Shown one piece after another: positions 8,781 through 17,168 of a stretch of 64,000 nucleotides of DNA (positions are counted from its first letter, which is position 1; each line of letters starts with the position of its first letter). The notes below the pieces were generated by a model, which saw only the letters and a list, made by a program, of their open reading frames with translations, searched no databases and was not told the DNA's origin. Where the stretch lies: assembly GCA_003343565.1 (NCBI GenBank), contig QALA01000051.1, forward strand, positions 1 to 64,000, in the 5' to 3' direction. The stretch comes from Verrucomicrobiota bacterium (GTDB taxonomy: Bacteria; Verrucomicrobiota; Verrucomicrobiia; Opitutales; Intestinicryptomonadaceae). The translations under genes and the position numbers were made by a program.

Positions 8781-10139
8781 TCACCACACGAAATCCCTCT
8801 TGCGCACCGGGAGCAGGTTTATCTTCGAGCGCGAGTATGAGTCCGGAGCCGCATATACGGCGAGCGCGAGCGCCCAAAACCTGTCCGCATGCCCGTCGGC
8901 GCCGCGCGCGGCCCTAAAGCGTATTGCGCCGCCAAGCCCCGTCTCCTTGCGCACGGAGCGAATATCGGCGCGTATTTCCACATCGTCCGGAATGCGCAAA
9001 AGGCAATCCTCAAACTTGGACTTTAACGGATACGCGAGCCTCTCCTTGAATCCGGACGTGAACGACACCCCCTCGACCCTAGAAGCTCCGTATCGCGCCG
9101 CGGCCCTCTCGGCAAACTGCCTTCCCAGGCCGCTCTGGTCTATTGCGACCTTGCGCAGCGAAGGCATGCGGAGAAACTTGTGCAGTTCGGCCTCCTGCTC
9201 TGAAAACGGCATATTTTCAAGCGCGCTGACGCGGCGCGTATAGAGAATGTCGCCGCACTTTTCCACGAGCCAAAAGACCGTGAGATCGCGCGTGCGCCCC
9301 ACGTCAACGCCCAAATACAGCGGATTTTCTGGGGAAAACGCCTCCTCCCAATTTTCCCCCTCCTTGTACAGGCAGTTTCGCATGATGTCGAAGCCTATAA
9401 AGGCCGCCTTGTCGTCCGCGGGCTCGCACATGTATTCCTGGAGGAAGCTTTCGGAGTCGGGGCACGAATTCTTAATGTAGTCGAAATATTCGGCCTCGTC
9501 CATTTGGCCGACTTCGCTGTCGGGCGGAACGGATTTTTTTATTTTGCGAAGCAGCCCCTGTTCCAGCGCGTCCTGAAGCGTGACGCGATGTAGAGAAATT
9601 CCCTTCGGATTCCCGCCGTAGCGCGCCTCGGCGACCAGCTTGTTGAAAAAGTTTTCGCTTCCCCTGTGCGTCGATATTATCTGGAGAGACCCTCCCCACG
9701 TTATGCCCGGATACGCCACCGCATACAAGCGCACGGGGTCCGGGTGCAGGGCGAATTCGTCGAGAACGCGCGCCCCGCGTTTGCCGGCCTGCGCGTCGGG
9801 ATTCGAGGAGAGCGACCATATGCGGGTGCCGTTTGAAAAGCGCAGGGATTTTGAATCCGCCCCGTCGCCTATCGACACTCCGGCAAATTCTTCGGCGGCG
9901 ACGTGCATGACGTCCGCGAATTTTTTGCAGTCCTGAATAAAGAGCCTGGCCTGAAGCTCGTCGCGCGAGCTGACCCACGAGTCCAGACGCGCGCCGGATA
10001 CGCAGTGCGCGCGAACCAAGCCGTACGCGGTCGTCCAGCTCATGCCGATTTGCCTGGATTTCTCCATCAGCTTTATGCGCGAATTGTCCAAAATCCACGC
10101 CTTCTGATAGGGAAGAAAAAATGCGCCGCCGCCGTCCAT
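8781..10139 (-). CDS. Phage terminase large subunit, Mu gp28-like
   Basis: A 452-residue DNA-packaging motor/nuclease. The Walker A variant is MEKSRQIGMSWTTAY near residue 26, as in Mu gp28-type terminases. A Walker B-like ARVLDEFALHP follows. The C-terminal RNase H-fold nuclease is intact: YLGVDVGRTRDLTVF (first acidic residue), KVAIDQSGLGRQFAE, and ADGHADRFWALALAV (last acidic residue). I chose the ATG at 10139, two bases after the upstream stop. No portal, capsid, tail or transposase gene is next to it, so it is either a phage remnant or a domesticated block. All catalytic motifs surviving argues against simple decay. Confidence 0.85.
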   Translation of the reverse strand: MDGGGAFFLPYQKAWILDNSRIKLMEKSRQIGMSWTTAYGLVRAHCVSGARLDSWVSSRDELQARLFIQDCKKFADVMHVAAEEFAGVSIGDGADSKSLRFSNGTRIWSLSSNPDAQAGKRGARVLDEFALHPDPVRLYAVAYPGITWGGSLQIISTHRGSENFFNKLVAEARYGGNPKGISLHRVTLQDALEQGLLRKIKKSVPPDSEVGQMDEAEYFDYIKNSCPDSESFLQEYMCEPADDKAAFIGFDIMRNCLYKEGENWEEAFSPENPLYLGVDVGRTRDLTVFWLVEKCGDILYTRRVSALENMPFSEQEAELHKFLRMPSLRKVAIDQSGLGRQFAERAAARYGASRVEGVSFTSGFKERLAYPLKSKFEDCLLRIPDDVEIRADIRSVRKETGLGGAIRFRAARGADGHADRFWALALAVYAAPDSYSRSKINLLPVRKRDFVW

Positions 10140-10141
10140 TT

Positions 10142-11200
10142 TCAGAGAAGACCGAGTTTTTCCTCTATCTTGCGAATGGACTCCTCGCAAATTTCCCCGA
10201 CGCCGGAGCGGGCTTTATCCGCCTCCTCCGGCGCGCACAGCTGTATTTTGGACGAGGAGAGCTTGTGTATGACGCCGGACAAAGTGTTCAGTTCCGCAAG
10301 CGTCAGTTCGGAAACTCCGCAGAGGTGGTCGAACACCAGTTCCCACGCGATTGCAAGAGAGGCCTGCGCGGCGTCGGGAAAGCCTCCGCCGGCAATGGCG
10401 TCGGCCTCGCGTTTCGCGCGGCGTATCCTCTCAAGATGTCCGAAAAAATCGCGGGGCGACGCGGTCTGCGCGACGGGCGAAGCATCGGAAACGCCTGCGA
10501 AGCCGCGAGCCTCTCCGCCGTCTCCCGCGGCGGAAGGAGAGGAAGCCATACCCGCGTTCCCGGCGTCCCTGACATTTGCGGCATCAGCGCCGTTTGAAGC
10601 GGCACAACCTACCGCGCCGTTGCCGCGCGTTTTGCCGGCGGCAATTTCGCAAAGTTCGCGCGGGATTTCAATTTTATCGCCTACACTGCCTGCGAAAATT
10701 CCGCCGGGAGCGGAAAGAATATCCGCTCCGGATTTTCCCGATACCGGGGCCGGGACGAACGCGGTCTCGGCGGCAAAACTTTTTTCGTTGCCGCAAAAAT
10801 CGAAATGGGAAACTGCGACTTCGGAAGCGGCGTCGCGTCCGAGTTCAAAGACTGTATCGGGCTTATCGGCGGCGGTTCCGCAGGGCGCGGGCCGAGTTCG
10901 GCCGACGCCGCAGTTGCCGTCCGCAAGAATATCTGCGGAAACGCCAACAAGACCGTCTGCACAATCAAAGCATGCCTCCATGCCCGCGCCGCCGCACCCG
11001 CCGGGCGGAGAAAAGAGGGGGACGCCGTTGTCGGCGGGTTTGCCGCCAACTTTCAACAATTCTTCGGAACGCATCAAAAGCCCCCTGCCCTCCGCCGCCG
11101 CGCCGCCCTTTTTTGCGCGCGCAGTTTTTGCGGAGGATTTCTTTGCCGCCCTCGCATTCGCGGTCTTGCGAATGTCGGATTTCCCTTTGCGTTCAGCCAC
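10142..11200 (-). CDS. Putative small terminase-type protein (Mu gp27/DUF3486-like) with low-complexity middle
   Basis: 352 residues from a GTG with a strong GGGGAGG ribosome site 7 nt upstream, sited just before the end of the preceding gene. The N-terminus is Lys/Ala-rich (KGKSDIRKTANARAAKK), as in DUF3486 proteins that start with a basic helix. The last ~110 residues are helical (DFFGHLERIRRAKREADA, LTLAELNTLSGVIHKLSSS), resembling the DUF3486 C-terminal half. In between lie ~190 residues rich in Ala, Gly, Asp and Pro with no fold. Position directly before the terminase large subunit supports a packaging partner role. The family match is by position and general resemblance, not a firm motif. 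Confidence 0.5.
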   Translation of the reverse strand: MAERKGKSDIRKTANARAAKKSSAKTARAKKGGAAAEGRGLLMRSEELLKVGGKPADNGVPLFSPPGGCGGAGMEACFDCADGLVGVSADILADGNCGVGRTRPAPCGTAADKPDTVFELGRDAASEVAVSHFDFCGNEKSFAAETAFVPAPVSGKSGADILSAPGGIFAGSVGDKIEIPRELCEIAAGKTRGNGAVGCAASNGADAANVRDAGNAGMASSPSAAGDGGEARGFAGVSDASPVAQTASPRDFFGHLERIRRAKREADAIAGGGFPDAAQASLAIAWELVFDHLCGVSELTLAELNTLSGVIHKLSSSKIQLCAPEEADKARSGVGEICEESIRKIEEKLGLL

Positions 11201-11201
11201 G

Positions 11202-11462
11202 TTAAACCTCCCCTTCGTCGAGATAGTCGAGCCCGGCCGCGCGCAATTTTACGCGCACATGCGCCGCGCTTATCGGAGACTTCCGCTTAAGCACCATTCC
11301 CTTTTCCTCCAGATAGGCAATGTGGGCGGACAGTTCGTCGGAACCGAGTTCAAATCCGGAAAGCCGAAGCCCCAAAAGAAGCGTGCGCAATGGAAGCGAC
11401 GCCGGAAAAGCCGCTTCAAGCTGCATTAAAATTGCGCGCCGAATCAATATGCTATCCTCCAT
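11202..11462 (-). CDS. Small winged-helix-like protein of the phage block
   Basis: 86 residues beginning MEDSILIRRAILMQLEAAFP. The pattern of helix, helix (LPLRTLLLGLRLSGFELGSDEL), recognition helix (SAHIAYLEEKGMVLKRK) and a short beta-wing (AHVRVKLRAAGLDYLDEG) looks like a winged-helix fold. Mu-like phages carry a comparable small protein (gp26 position) between the DUF2730 and DUF3486 proteins. It starts one base after the upstream stop, so it is part of a four-gene unit. Function unknown. Confidence 0.55.
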   Translation of the reverse strand: MEDSILIRRAILMQLEAAFPASLPLRTLLLGLRLSGFELGSDELSAHIAYLEEKGMVLKRKSPISAAHVRVKLRAAGLDYLDEGEV

Positions 11463-11463
11463 G

Positions 11464-11874
11464 TCACTCCTCCTCTCCCCTGATTTTAATTACAATTCTG
11501 TCCGTCTTGAGCGACAATTCCGAAATGCGCTGGTTGGCAATGCGCGCCTGCGCCACCAGCGCGCTTATATTCTGGGCGTTGCGCCCTATGAGTTCGCGCG
11601 TTTCCACGAGGTTTCTCGAACAGTGCTTTTGCATGGAGCGAACCTCCTCGCGTATCTCCGAGCGCAACGAGCGCAGATCCTGCACGGCTTCGCCTATGCA
11701 TCTCATAAATTCCGCGCGGACTTTGTCCATTTGCGCGTGCGTGACGTACGTGAGTTTCGGATCGGGGCGCTCCGAATGAAACTCCCTAATTTTTAACATA
11801 ATGTAATATGCGCCGAGCAGAGAACCCATTGCCAAAATTCCCGCCCCCACCATTTCTGCGTTTTCAATGTTCAT
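11464..11874 (-). CDS. Membrane-anchored coiled-coil protein, DUF2730-like
   Basis: 136 residues. One N-terminal membrane helix (about residues 8-26, AGILAMGSLLGAYYIMLKI) is followed by a long charged coiled coil (residues ~48-130, with RSLRSEIREEVRSMQKH and NISALVAQARIANQRI). This layout is that of DUF2730 proteins (Mu gp25 position), which also lie upstream of the packaging genes. First gene of the block; no phage gene precedes it. Assigned by architecture and order rather than by a diagnostic motif. Confidence 0.5.
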   Translation of the reverse strand: MNIENAEMVGAGILAMGSLLGAYYIMLKIREFHSERPDPKLTYVTHAQMDKVRAEFMRCIGEAVQDLRSLRSEIREEVRSMQKHCSRNLVETRELIGRNAQNISALVAQARIANQRISELSLKTDRIVIKIRGEEE

Positions 11875-12383
11875 ATCAAACGCATTATATCAGGAAGTTC
11901 CAATCGCCGCAAACGAACTTTGGAAACTTTTGATAAAAATCGAAAAATGCGCCCGTATCGCCGCGCTTTTGCGGGATTTTCCCCGAAAATCCGCCTCCGC
12001 CCGCGCGCCTTAAATTCAACGCGAACGCCCGAAACGCCCCCCGAAACGCCGACGATTGCGCGCATAAAAAAACCGGCGCGATTTCGCAAAAAAACGGCGG
12101 GCGGAACGCGCAAAAAAAACGCGCGCAGATAAATCCATACCCGACGCTTCGCCTACGCAGGCGGGATTTTCATATTGAAAAAAAAGCGCTCAAATCAACC
12201 GCATTTCCGCGGCCAAGCGCGCCTTTGCAAAGCGTTCGCCTGAGGCCAATTCCCCCCGCGTTAAACTGAAAAGCATAGGAGGCAAGAGCGCGGACTTTTT
12301 TAATTTCAACCCGACTTGACTATAGAGAAAACTTTTTTTGCAAAAGCGTTGCGGAAAGAATCGGGCTGCTTGGCAAAAAAAGT
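11875..12383. other. Non-coding region between phage block and U32 gene
   Basis: About 510 bp. It should hold the promoter of the phage-like block, but I see no strong -35/-10 pair, no attachment-site repeat and no integrase fragment. Composition alternates AT-rich and CGCG-rich patches. Confidence 0.45.
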
Positions 12384-13670
12384 TCAGCGCACGGCGTAAA
12401 CCCTGTCGGAACGCCTTGCGCGCCTCGGAACCTTCACTCCAACAATGTCGCCTTTGCGGGCGGTTCGCACTTCTCCGATGGCGGAGCGCATGCTTCCAAT
12501 CTCGCACGAGAAATATCCGGTCGACGGCCCCTCGAAATAAATCCGGTCGCCCACGCTTATCGGGGAATCGTCAACCGATATTTCCGCAACCCCAACCCTC
12601 GGATAATAATTGAGCACGCGCCCGACTATCACTTTCTTTGCCGAAGCCTCATTTCCCGCCGAAGTCCAGTCGCCGACGGGCTTTCCCATAAAAAATCCCT
12701 CCGAAAATCCGCGCGTAAATACCGACGCCAGCCTCTCCAAAAGTTCGCCCTTGAGTTCCGCGTAAGCCCTTTCAAAATCCGGCGTTTCGCGCCGCTCAAA
12801 ATAGAAGTCGAGCGCGCGCCTGTATGCCGACACGACCGTTTCGACATACTGCGCATTCCTGTTGCGGCCCTCTATTTTGAGGGAGTCCGCGCCGGCCTCC
12901 ACAAGTTTTTCCAGAAACGGGAGCGTGCACAAATCCTTGGGGCTAAGCACGTATCCCTGGCCTATTGCAAGCTCTCCCGAATCGGCCGCAGAAACGCCGC
13001 TTCCGCCGCGCGGCTTGGGCCTGACTATGTATTCCCTGCGGCACGGCTGCGCGCACTCCCCCCTGTTTGCGCTCTTCCCGCACTGGAACTGCGACATGAA
13101 ACACCTGCCGCTCAGCGAAACGCACATCGCCCCGTGCGCAAAGACCTCAATCTCTATGCCGCAAGCCGCGCGCTTTCCGAGAATTTTGGCAAGCCGCGCG
13201 CGCATTCGCGCAATATCATCAAGCGTGCATTCGCGCGCAAGCACAAACCTCCTCACCCCGAACGCCGCATAGTACTGCGCGGCCGCCGACGCGTTTGACA
13301 CGCTCGCCTGCGTCGATAAAAACACCGGCAGCCCCGCGGCGCGCGCCGCGGCCACGGCGGACAAATCCCAGGCAATCACAGCGTCTATCGAATTTCTTGC
13401 GGCGGCCTTGACAATTCCCGCAAGCGCGCGGGATTCGCCGTCGAAATAAATCGAGTTGAGCGCAAGATACGCCTTTGCGCCCGCCGAGCGGCACATTTTT
13501 GAAATCCTGCGCAGATCGGAAAGTTCGAAATTCCGCGCGCCGGCGCGCATGTTCATTCCGCGAAGGCCGAAGTAAACGGCGTCGGCTCCCGCGGCGAGTG
13601 CGGCGTCGAGGCACGAAAAGTCGCCTGCGGGCGCCATCAGTTCGGGCTTATCGAACTTTTTTACGGCCAT
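12384..13670 (-). CDS. U32 family peptidase-like protein (TrhP/RlhA group)
   Basis: 428 residues. It begins KPELMAPAGDFSCLDAALAAGADAVYFG, the classic U32 opening. The motif EVFAHGAMCVSLSGRCFMSQ and the following cysteines (GKSANRGECAQPCRREY) match the U32 signature, whose cysteines probably bind an Fe-S cluster. A C-terminal beta-barrel (VGRVLNYYPRVGVAEISVDD, GDRIYFEGP) resembles the domain seen in TrhP. E. coli relatives take part in prephenate-dependent tRNA or rRNA hydroxylation rather than proteolysis. Closest by layout to TrhP (YegQ); the exact RNA target is uncertain. The ATG is 13 bp after the DUF6485 stop. Confidence 0.85.
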   Translation of the reverse strand: MAVKKFDKPELMAPAGDFSCLDAALAAGADAVYFGLRGMNMRAGARNFELSDLRRISKMCRSAGAKAYLALNSIYFDGESRALAGIVKAAARNSIDAVIAWDLSAVAAARAAGLPVFLSTQASVSNASAAAQYYAAFGVRRFVLARECTLDDIARMRARLAKILGKRAACGIEIEVFAHGAMCVSLSGRCFMSQFQCGKSANRGECAQPCRREYIVRPKPRGGSGVSAADSGELAIGQGYVLSPKDLCTLPFLEKLVEAGADSLKIEGRNRNAQYVETVVSAYRRALDFYFERRETPDFERAYAELKGELLERLASVFTRGFSEGFFMGKPVGDWTSAGNEASAKKVIVGRVLNYYPRVGVAEISVDDSPISVGDRIYFEGPSTGYFSCEIGSMRSAIGEVRTARKGDIVGVKVPRRARRSDRVYAVR

Positions 13671-13683
13671 ATGCCCGCAAAGC

Positions 13684-13884
13684 TCACGCCTTTTTTTCCG
13701 AGACGAGCCTGGCGAAAAACTCGAACGATCTGTCGCCCGTAGCTTCGGCTTCGCGCGGAAAGAAACAGCCCGGAAGCTGCCTTTTGGCGCGGTGGCTCTT
13801 CACGCACTCGCAGCAAATTCCGCTCTTCGGACAGCCGAACGAGCACGTGCACGTCTTTTTGTTCTGCTCGACCTTGCATTCCAT
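13684..13884 (-). CDS. Small Cys-rich protein, DUF6485 family
   Basis: 66 residues from an ATG at 13884. It carries the pattern CKVEQNKKTCTCSFGCPKSG, then CCECVKSHRAKRQLPGCFFP: seven or more cysteines plus His, suggesting a bound metal or Fe-S cluster. This matches the small DUF6485 proteins common in anaerobes. Function unknown. It lies directly upstream of the U32 gene on the same strand, so the two are probably co-transcribed, divergently from rpoN. Confidence 0.75.
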   Translation of the reverse strand: MECKVEQNKKTCTCSFGCPKSGICCECVKSHRAKRQLPGCFFPREAEATGDRSFEFFARLVSEKKA

Positions 13885-13994
13885 ATTCCGAAAGCTTGCA
13901 TCAAGGCGGAAGCGTTGCAACAAAAAAGCCAGGCGGAGCAAAAAACTTGAAAAGCCGCGGGCGTTGCTTTGAATAGGCCGGAATACAATATTCG

Positions 13995-15401
13995 ATGCAG
14001 CAGGATTTCAAACAGTCGCAAAATCTGGAACAGGGGTTAACCTTAACCCCGCAGCTGAAACGCAGTTTGGAAATACTCCAAAAGCCCGCTCTGGAACTGC
14101 GGGAAATGGTGGCGCAGGAATTGCGCACCAATCCCCTGCTTGAGGATTTGCGCGACGAAGAATACATGCCGGAACCCGCGGCCGGACAAAATTCCGACGG
14201 CGGCGACTTCGACGGCTCCCCGGTCGGCGAACTCTACCCCGCCCAATCCGACGCCGACAACGCCGCGCAATACGGCGAAGCCGCCAGAATCCAAAAAGCG
14301 CGCGATTTCGCCCTGAACAGCATTCAGGACAAAATCTCCCTTGAGGAGTACCTGCTAAACGAGGCCAACATCGACGCCGACGACGAGCCCACCGCCCGCG
14401 CCTTCGCGCACCTGTGCGGCCGTCTGGACGACAGGGGATTCCTTGACTCTGACGCGGTCGACAGCGCGCTTCGGGCGGGATTCGACAAAAACAGCGTGGA
14501 CTCCGCCCTGCGCCTGCTGCGCAATTCCGATCCGCCGGGAATAGGCGCATTCGACATGCGCGACAGCCTGATGCTGCAACTGGAGCGCGCCGGCGAGGGG
14601 GAATCGCTCGCCCACAGGATACTCGATAGGCGCTACGACCTGCTCATGAAGCGCAAGGTCATGGAAATGGCCAAGCTGGAGCAGACTACGCAGGACGAGG
14701 TCGAGCGGGCGATTGCGAGAATCTCAAAGCTGCACACCTCGCCCGCGCACGAATTTTCCGGCGAAGAGGTCATCTACATAACGCCGGACCTCGACTTCTA
14801 CAAGGACGCCGACGGACAATGGAACGTCCGCCTAATTTCCGACGGACTTCCGAAACTCCGCATAAATCCCGAATACCGCCGCATGTGCGCCGAAGGCTCG
14901 CTGAAAAAGACGGAGGCCGCGTACGTCAGGGAAAAAATGCGCGACGCAAAATCCGTGATGGACGCCCTCGACCATCGCCGAAACACCCTTCTAAAAATAG
15001 GCGCCGTCATTCTCGACAGGCAGCGCGACTTCTTTGAGCGCGGGCCGGACGCGCTCCAGCCCATGAGAATGCAGGAGGCCGCAGACATAATCGGAATACA
15101 CGCCACGACCGTCGGCCGCGCGCTCGCGGGAAAGTACGCGGAAACTCCGTTCGGAATATTCGCGCTCAAAGACTTCTTCGGCGGCGGATACGAAGCCGAC
15201 GGCGGAACGGCTGTGGCGAGCTCGTCGGTAAAGGAAAAAATCAGGGCGATTGTCGAAGGCGAATCTCCGCGCGCCCCCATGAGCGACTCCGCCATAGCGT
15301 CGGCCCTCGCCTCCGACGGAATAAACATCGCAAGAAGAACCGTTGCAAAATACCGCGAGGAGCTTGGCATAGCCCCAAAAAACATCAGGAGGAGATTCTG
15401 A
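13995..15401 (+). CDS. rpoN: RNA polymerase sigma-54 factor
   Basis: 468 residues. Region I (residues ~1-50) is Gln/Leu-rich with LTLTPQLKRSLEILQKPALELREMV and ELRTNPLLED, the activator-responsive element. Region II is short and acidic. The core-binding domain follows (from ~residue 95), then the HTH (MRMQEAADIIGIHATTVGRALAGKYAETPFG split across ~350-385), and the RpoN box ARRTVAKYR at 446-454. Length and all regions are normal. It directs transcription from -24/-12 promoters with enhancer-binding AAA+ activators; none is in this window. It is followed after 1 base by tsaB. Confidence 0.97.
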   Translation: MQQDFKQSQNLEQGLTLTPQLKRSLEILQKPALELREMVAQELRTNPLLEDLRDEEYMPEPAAGQNSDGGDFDGSPVGELYPAQSDADNAAQYGEAARIQKARDFALNSIQDKISLEEYLLNEANIDADDEPTARAFAHLCGRLDDRGFLDSDAVDSALRAGFDKNSVDSALRLLRNSDPPGIGAFDMRDSLMLQLERAGEGESLAHRILDRRYDLLMKRKVMEMAKLEQTTQDEVERAIARISKLHTSPAHEFSGEEVIYITPDLDFYKDADGQWNVRLISDGLPKLRINPEYRRMCAEGSLKKTEAAYVREKMRDAKSVMDALDHRRNTLLKIGAVILDRQRDFFERGPDALQPMRMQEAADIIGIHATTVGRALAGKYAETPFGIFALKDFFGGGYEADGGTAVASSSVKEKIRAIVEGESPRAPMSDSAIASALASDGINIARRTVAKYREELGIAPKNIRRRF

Positions 15402-15402
15402 A

Positions 15403-16062
15403 ATGAAGCTTCCAGACAGGCTCGTCTTGGCGGACGCCTCCGGACGCGGCGCGCGCTTGGCGTCGGTCAGGGGCGGGGTTTTCGAGTTTGAGCTTTCCTC
15501 CGCGGAAGGCGCAGTCGAATCCTTTGCGGATCTACTGCGGCAGCTGTGCGAAAAGTCGGGAGCGAAGCCCGCGGACATAGGCGCGTTCGCCCTGTGCGTT
15601 GGGCCGGGCTCCATTTTGGGCACGCGCGTCGCAAGCGCGGCAATATGCGCGATAGCCGAAGTAAGCGGGGCGAAAATTCTGGTTTGGGACATTCTGCAAG
15701 CCGGCGCGCGCGTCCTTGCCAAGCGCAAAGAGAAGGCGCCATTCGCGCTCTTTGCGCCGTCGCGAAAGGGATTTGCAAACTGCCTGACATTCGACGGCTC
15801 GACCGTTCTGGGCGAGCGCGAAATCGAACTTTCCCGCGCAATTCCGGAGGATTCGCTTCCGGAAAACAGAATCCTGCTCGACCAAAAGAAAACCGCCGAG
15901 CCGTTCTTGTCGAACATGCCGCGCGTCGATTTTTCGATGGAGCAAATTTGGGACGCTCTGCGGGAAAATCCGAAACTGCTGGAGGAGGCAAAGTCTCCGC
16001 CGAACGCAAGGTCTCTATCAAAAAGGGAATACGTCAAATGGAAGGCTCCAGCACTCATTTGA
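15403..16062 (+). CDS. tsaB: TsaB-like tRNA threonylcarbamoyladenosine biosynthesis protein
   Basis: 219 residues of the ASKHA fold. The opening LVLADASGRGARLASVRGG and the signature FALCVGPGSILGTRVASAAICA (family form GPGSFTGLRIG) identify TsaB, the partner that activates TsaD for t6A37 synthesis. The usual GPGSFTG reads GPGSILG here, and the C-terminal half is poorly conserved, so it is a divergent member. It begins 1 base after rpoN and its 3' end overlaps the next gene by 25 bp, suggesting translational coupling. Confidence 0.75.
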   Translation: MKLPDRLVLADASGRGARLASVRGGVFEFELSSAEGAVESFADLLRQLCEKSGAKPADIGAFALCVGPGSILGTRVASAAICAIAEVSGAKILVWDILQAGARVLAKRKEKAPFALFAPSRKGFANCLTFDGSTVLGEREIELSRAIPEDSLPENRILLDQKKTAEPFLSNMPRVDFSMEQIWDALRENPKLLEEAKSPPNARSLSKREYVKWKAPALI

Positions 16063-17168
16063 GATGTTCGGTATACATAGACCTCTGCGCGCTGGAACGC
16101 AACATGGGCAAGCTGAGGTCGTTTTTGCCGAAATCGAAAAAATACATTGCGCTTCTGTCGGCCGATGCGTTCGGATACGGGGCGGAGGCGGCCGCCGTCC
16201 GCCTCATGCTAAGCGGCGCCGACGCATTCGCCGTCACGAACGCGTCGGAGGGCGCGCGCGTTCGGGAAATAGGCGCAGGCTGGCAAATCATAATCCTGAG
16301 CTCCTCCATACCGGGCGAGGAAGAATACTACTTCGAAAATCTCCTGACGCCCGTCATCTCCAACCCGGAGGAGGCGGAGCGGTTTGAAAACTGCGCGCGC
16401 AAACGCGGCGAAAAGATGCGCGTCCACCTGCGGCTGCCGATATTGGGAGACTCCGTTCCGTCGCCGGACGACGCAAAGACGATGCTTGAAAAAATCCTGT
16501 CGAGCAAACTCCTCATTCCGGAGGCGTTTTGCCTTCCCGGCACGGGAACGGGAGCGCCGAGCGAAGGCTCCGTTCCGGACCCCGCATTTTTAGAATACGC
16601 CCGCAAAAAATTTTCCCCATGCGGAAAAAAACCGTACATACACCACAGCGACGTATGCGATGCCGAATCGATGCCGGATTGTTTTGAAAAGTCGTTGCGC
16701 GCGGGACTCGTCCTGTTCGGAGTGCAACCCTCGCAAGGCTCGATTTTAAAAGGGTTCAAGCCGGAACACGCGCTCACGTTTCGCTCGTCGATCAGCCAGA
16801 TAAAACGCCTGCCCAAAGGCGCGACGGTGGGATACTCGCGCAGGCACACACTCGAAAGGGACTCCAAAGTCGCGCTCATATCCGCCGGATACGGCGACGG
16901 CTTGGCGCGCGAAGCCGGCACAAAAGCCAGCGTCATAATCCGCGGCAGACGCGCCCCCGTAATAGGGATAGTGTCTATGGATCAGGCCGGCGTCGACGTA
17001 TCCGAATTCGGCGAAATAGAGGTGGGAGACGAAGCGGTTATAATAGGCTCGATGGGCGGCGAATTTATATCCATTGAGGAATATTGCCGCAATCTATCCA
17101 TAACTCCGGCCCAAGCGCTCACCTCCATAACAAAGCGCGTGGCCCGTTTTTACAAGACGCTCTATTGA
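16038..17168 (+). CDS. Alanine-racemase-fold protein lacking the PLP lysine (probable pseudoenzyme)
   Basis: 376 residues with the Alr two-domain layout: an N-terminal barrel, then a C-terminal beta domain with VGYSRRHTLERDSKVALIS, SAGYGDGLAREAG and VSMDQAGVDVSEFGEIEVGD. At the site where Alr has VVKANAYGHG, this protein reads LLSADAFGYG: Ser41 (codon TCG, 16158-16160) replaces the Schiff-base lysine. The DTGMGR segment with its Arg is replaced by LRLPILGDS, the THFA histidine region by FCLPGTGTG, and HCANSAA by HHSDVCDA. The Tyr of the GYGDG loop and an Arg in LRAGLVLFG remain. Racemisation by the known mechanism looks impossible. The ATG at 16038 has GGGA upstream. It may be a structural, regulatory or PLP-independent protein. 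The frame is fully open, so it is not a decaying pseudogene. Confidence 0.8.
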   Translation: MEGSSTHLRCSVYIDLCALERNMGKLRSFLPKSKKYIALLSADAFGYGAEAAAVRLMLSGADAFAVTNASEGARVREIGAGWQIIILSSSIPGEEEYYFENLLTPVISNPEEAERFENCARKRGEKMRVHLRLPILGDSVPSPDDAKTMLEKILSSKLLIPEAFCLPGTGTGAPSEGSVPDPAFLEYARKKFSPCGKKPYIHHSDVCDAESMPDCFEKSLRAGLVLFGVQPSQGSILKGFKPEHALTFRSSISQIKRLPKGATVGYSRRHTLERDSKVALISAGYGDGLAREAGTKASVIIRGRRAPVIGIVSMDQAGVDVSEFGEIEVGDEAVIIGSMGGEFISIEEYCRNLSITPAQALTSITKRVARFYKTLY

